Shown piece after piece: positions 5,221 through 6,381 of a DNA stretch of 6,381 nt; the first letter of the stretch is position 1, and each line of letters starts with the position of its first letter. The stretch lies in NCBI GenBank assembly GCA_945906975.1, contig CAMDRY010000199.1, positions 1 to 6,381 on the forward strand, given 5' to 3'. Both the position numbers and the translations under genes were made by a program. Below the pieces are notes generated by a model. It saw only the letters and a list, made by a program, of their open reading frames with translations. It was not told the origin of the DNA and ran no database searches. The stretch is from Bordetella parapertussis. Its GTDB lineage: Bacteria > Pseudomonadota > Gammaproteobacteria > Burkholderiales > SG8-39.

Positions 5221-5877
5221 TCATTTAGTCGTGGTTGAGGCGCCCGGTCGCCGGCCGACAAAATCAACCAGCGCCGAAACGCCATTGTGGCCCGGGCCCT
5301 CGTTGACGACGGCGTCGTGCTCGGCCAGGAGCAGCGCTTCGAGCGCGGCGAAGGACGTGCGCATCATATCGAGGGAGTAGAGGTTGTCGGCCTTGCCCGG
5401 GCCGCCGGTCTTATAGTCGAGCTGGCGCAGGCCGTAACCCTGGATGATGGCGAGGCCGCCGGGCTTGAGCGCGCGCTGGATGCCGGAAAAAATGCGCGCC
5501 CGCTCCGGCGGCGACGCGTACTGTATGAATATCACCGCGACGACATCGTATTGCGCGGCGTCCCAGTCGAAGGCGTTGATGTCCTCGACGCGGTAGTCCA
5601 CGCTTACCCCGGCCTCGGCCGCCAGCTTTTTCGCCTTTGCGACGCCAACCGGCGAAATGTCGAAGGCCGTGACCTTGAGGCCCTGGCGCGCCAGCCACAC
5701 GCTGTTGCGGCCTTCGCCGTCGGAAACCGCGAGTGCGCTTGCGCCGGGCTTCGTTGCGAGATAGTCGGCAAGCAGGGACTGCTGCGCGGCTAGAAACACC
5801 GCAGGCTCGCGTCCGAAGTGATAGTCGGCCTTGGAAAAACGTGCGTCCCACGTGGCTTGTGCGTCTTGAAAGCCCAT
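5221..5877 (-). CDS. Class I SAM-dependent methyltransferase
   Basis: A 218-residue protein with a single Rossmann-type methyltransferase domain. Motif I is the variant [11 protein letters not shown] (48-58), replacing the usual D-GCG-G; D73 in AFDISPVG closes strand 2 and should bind the SAM ribose; VEDI (97-100), [11 protein letters not shown] (110-120) and the post-motif [13 protein letters not shown] (136-148) follow. The N-terminal [18 protein letters not shown] segment (8-25) is typical of a family of small TehB/UbiE-like methyltransferases with unknown acceptors. The start at 5877 is chosen because AAGGGG (5889-5884) lies six bases upstream; ATG 5883 is too close to it. The gene begins ten bases after the FadB-like stop, so it is probably translationally coupled. 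What it methylates, and why it sits between two beta-oxidation genes, cannot be told from sequence. Confidence 0.88.
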   Translation of the reverse strand: MGFQDAQATWDARFSKADYHFGREPAVFLAAQQSLLADYLATKPGASALAVSDGEGRNSVWLARQGLKVTAFDISPVGVAKAKKLAAEAGVSVDYRVEDINAFDWDAAQYDVVAVIFIQYASPPERARIFSGIQRALKPGGLAIIQGYGLRQLDYKTGGPGKADNLYSLDMMRTSFAALEALLLAEHDAVVNEGPGHNGVSALVDFVGRRPGASTTTK

Positions 5878-5883
5878 ATGCAT

Positions 5884-5889
5884 CCCCTT
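5884..5889 (-). promoter_or_regulatory. Shine-Dalgarno overlapping the FadB-like stop codon
   Basis: On the minus strand AAGGGG shares two bases with the TAA stop (5890-5888) and stands six bases from the ATG at 5877. It excludes the nearer ATG at 5883 as the start and points to coupled translation of the methyltransferase with the preceding gene. Confidence 0.7.
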
Positions 5890-6381
5890 AGTTGAAAGTT
5901 TTGCCGGCGGCGGCAAGGCGCGACAGCAAGGCCGCGGGCTGCCAGCATTCGCCGTGGTAGCCCTTGGCGTGTTTTTCCATGGCTGACAGCACCTTCGACA
6001 GCCCGACCGTGTCGGCGTAAAACATCGGGCCGCCGCGCCAGAGCGGAAAACCGTAGCCGCTGAGATAGACCATGTCGATGTCAGAGGCGCGCATGGCGAT
6101 ACCCTCTTCGAGGATTTTTGCACCCTCGTTGACGAGTGCGTAGATGCAGCGCGTGATGATTTCGTCGCTGCTGATTTTTCGCGGCGTGATGCCCAGCGCC
6201 TTGCGCTGCGCCACGATGAGCGCATCGACGACCGGATCGGGCACCGGTTTGCGGCTGCCCTTTTCGTATTTGTACCAGCCCGAGCCGGTTTTTTGGCCGA
6301 AGCGCCCGAGCTCGCAAATGGCGTCGGCAATTTTCGAATAAGCCATGTCGGGGCGCTCGATGTAGCGGCGCTGCCTGATGT
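5888..6381 (-). CDS. 3-hydroxyacyl-CoA dehydrogenase / FadB-like protein, C-terminal part
   Basis: Partial gene entering from the right edge; 163 codons are present and the N-terminus lies outside. The frame is open to the window edge (IRQRRYIERPD precedes the first internal ATG at 6346), so that ATG is not the start. Typical C-terminal 3-hydroxyacyl-CoA dehydrogenase features are GRFGQKTGSGWYKYE, ITRCIYALVNEGAKILEEG, ASDIDMVYLSGYGFP and WRGGPMFYAD. These match the last domain of bifunctional enoyl-CoA hydratase/3-hydroxyacyl-CoA dehydrogenases (FadB/FadJ type), which hydrate enoyl-CoA and oxidise the 3-hydroxyacyl-CoA with NAD+. The NAD-binding and any hydratase domains are not visible, so a monofunctional dehydrogenase remains possible. 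It feeds the thiolase encoded downstream and stops ten bases before the methyltransferase start. Confidence 0.92.
   Translation of the reverse strand, partial: IRQRRYIERPDMAYSKIADAICELGRFGQKTGSGWYKYEKGSRKPVPDPVVDALIVAQRKALGITPRKISSDEIITRCIYALVNEGAKILEEGIAMRASDIDMVYLSGYGFPLWRGGPMFYADTVGLSKVLSAMEKHAKGYHGECWQPAALLSRLAAAGKTFN

Noticed and set aside
5133..5285. Longer thiolase start at 5285
   Set aside because: The extension would overlap the methyltransferase end and read through the palindrome; [11 protein letters not shown] at 5132 is the standard thiolase N-terminus.
5878..6330. N-terminal extension of the methyltransferase to 6330
   Set aside because: The added residues are an out-of-frame reading of the FadB-like gene; a good Shine-Dalgarno supports the start at 5877.

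Overview
The window looks like chromosomal DNA of a high-GC proteobacterium, most probably a betaproteobacterium (Burkholderiales or a relative). The reasons are GC-rich codon use in most genes, a Bug-family (TctC-like) solute-binding protein of the type greatly expanded in that group, and a beta-oxidation style gene set with short repeats between genes. This placement is inference; no rRNA or phylogenetic marker is present.

All seven convincing genes are on the minus strand, so they read from right to left. In transcription order they are: the C-terminal part of a 3-hydroxyacyl-CoA dehydrogenase / FadB-like protein (cut by the right window edge); a class I SAM-dependent methyltransferase whose ribosome binding site overlaps the FadB-like stop codon; an intact acetyl-CoA acyltransferase (thiolase) with all four catalytic residues; an SDR oxidoreductase; a PaaI-type hotdog thioesterase; a 332-residue protein resembling 4,5-dihydroxyphthalate decarboxylase (Pht5) and NMT1/THI5-like binding proteins; and, after a 246-bp AT-rich gap with its own candidate promoter, an exported Bug-type solute-binding protein. 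The first six probably form one operon for CoA-thioester breakdown (hydration/dehydrogenation, thiolysis, ketoreduction, thioester release). The Pht5-like and Bug genes hint that the substrate may be an aromatic or other carboxylate.

The spaces between genes are the unusual part. Three successive junctions each carry a different repeat: a GC-rich palindrome that also supplies the thiolase Shine-Dalgarno (about 5141-5177), an octamer tandem array (3884-3945) and a heptamer tandem array ending six bases before the thioesterase start (2892-2940). The gap before the Bug gene holds a 14-bp perfect palindrome overlapping a TTGACA box, a plus-strand intrinsic terminator and a small plus-strand ORF with a strong Shine-Dalgarno. 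The left end (1-157) has no gene but contains a long bulged hairpin and an adjoining set of interlocking inverted repeats with H-type pseudoknot topology. No phage, transposase, CRISPR array, tRNA or rRNA was seen, and the genes belong to known families. The most open questions are the structured left end and the junction repeats.
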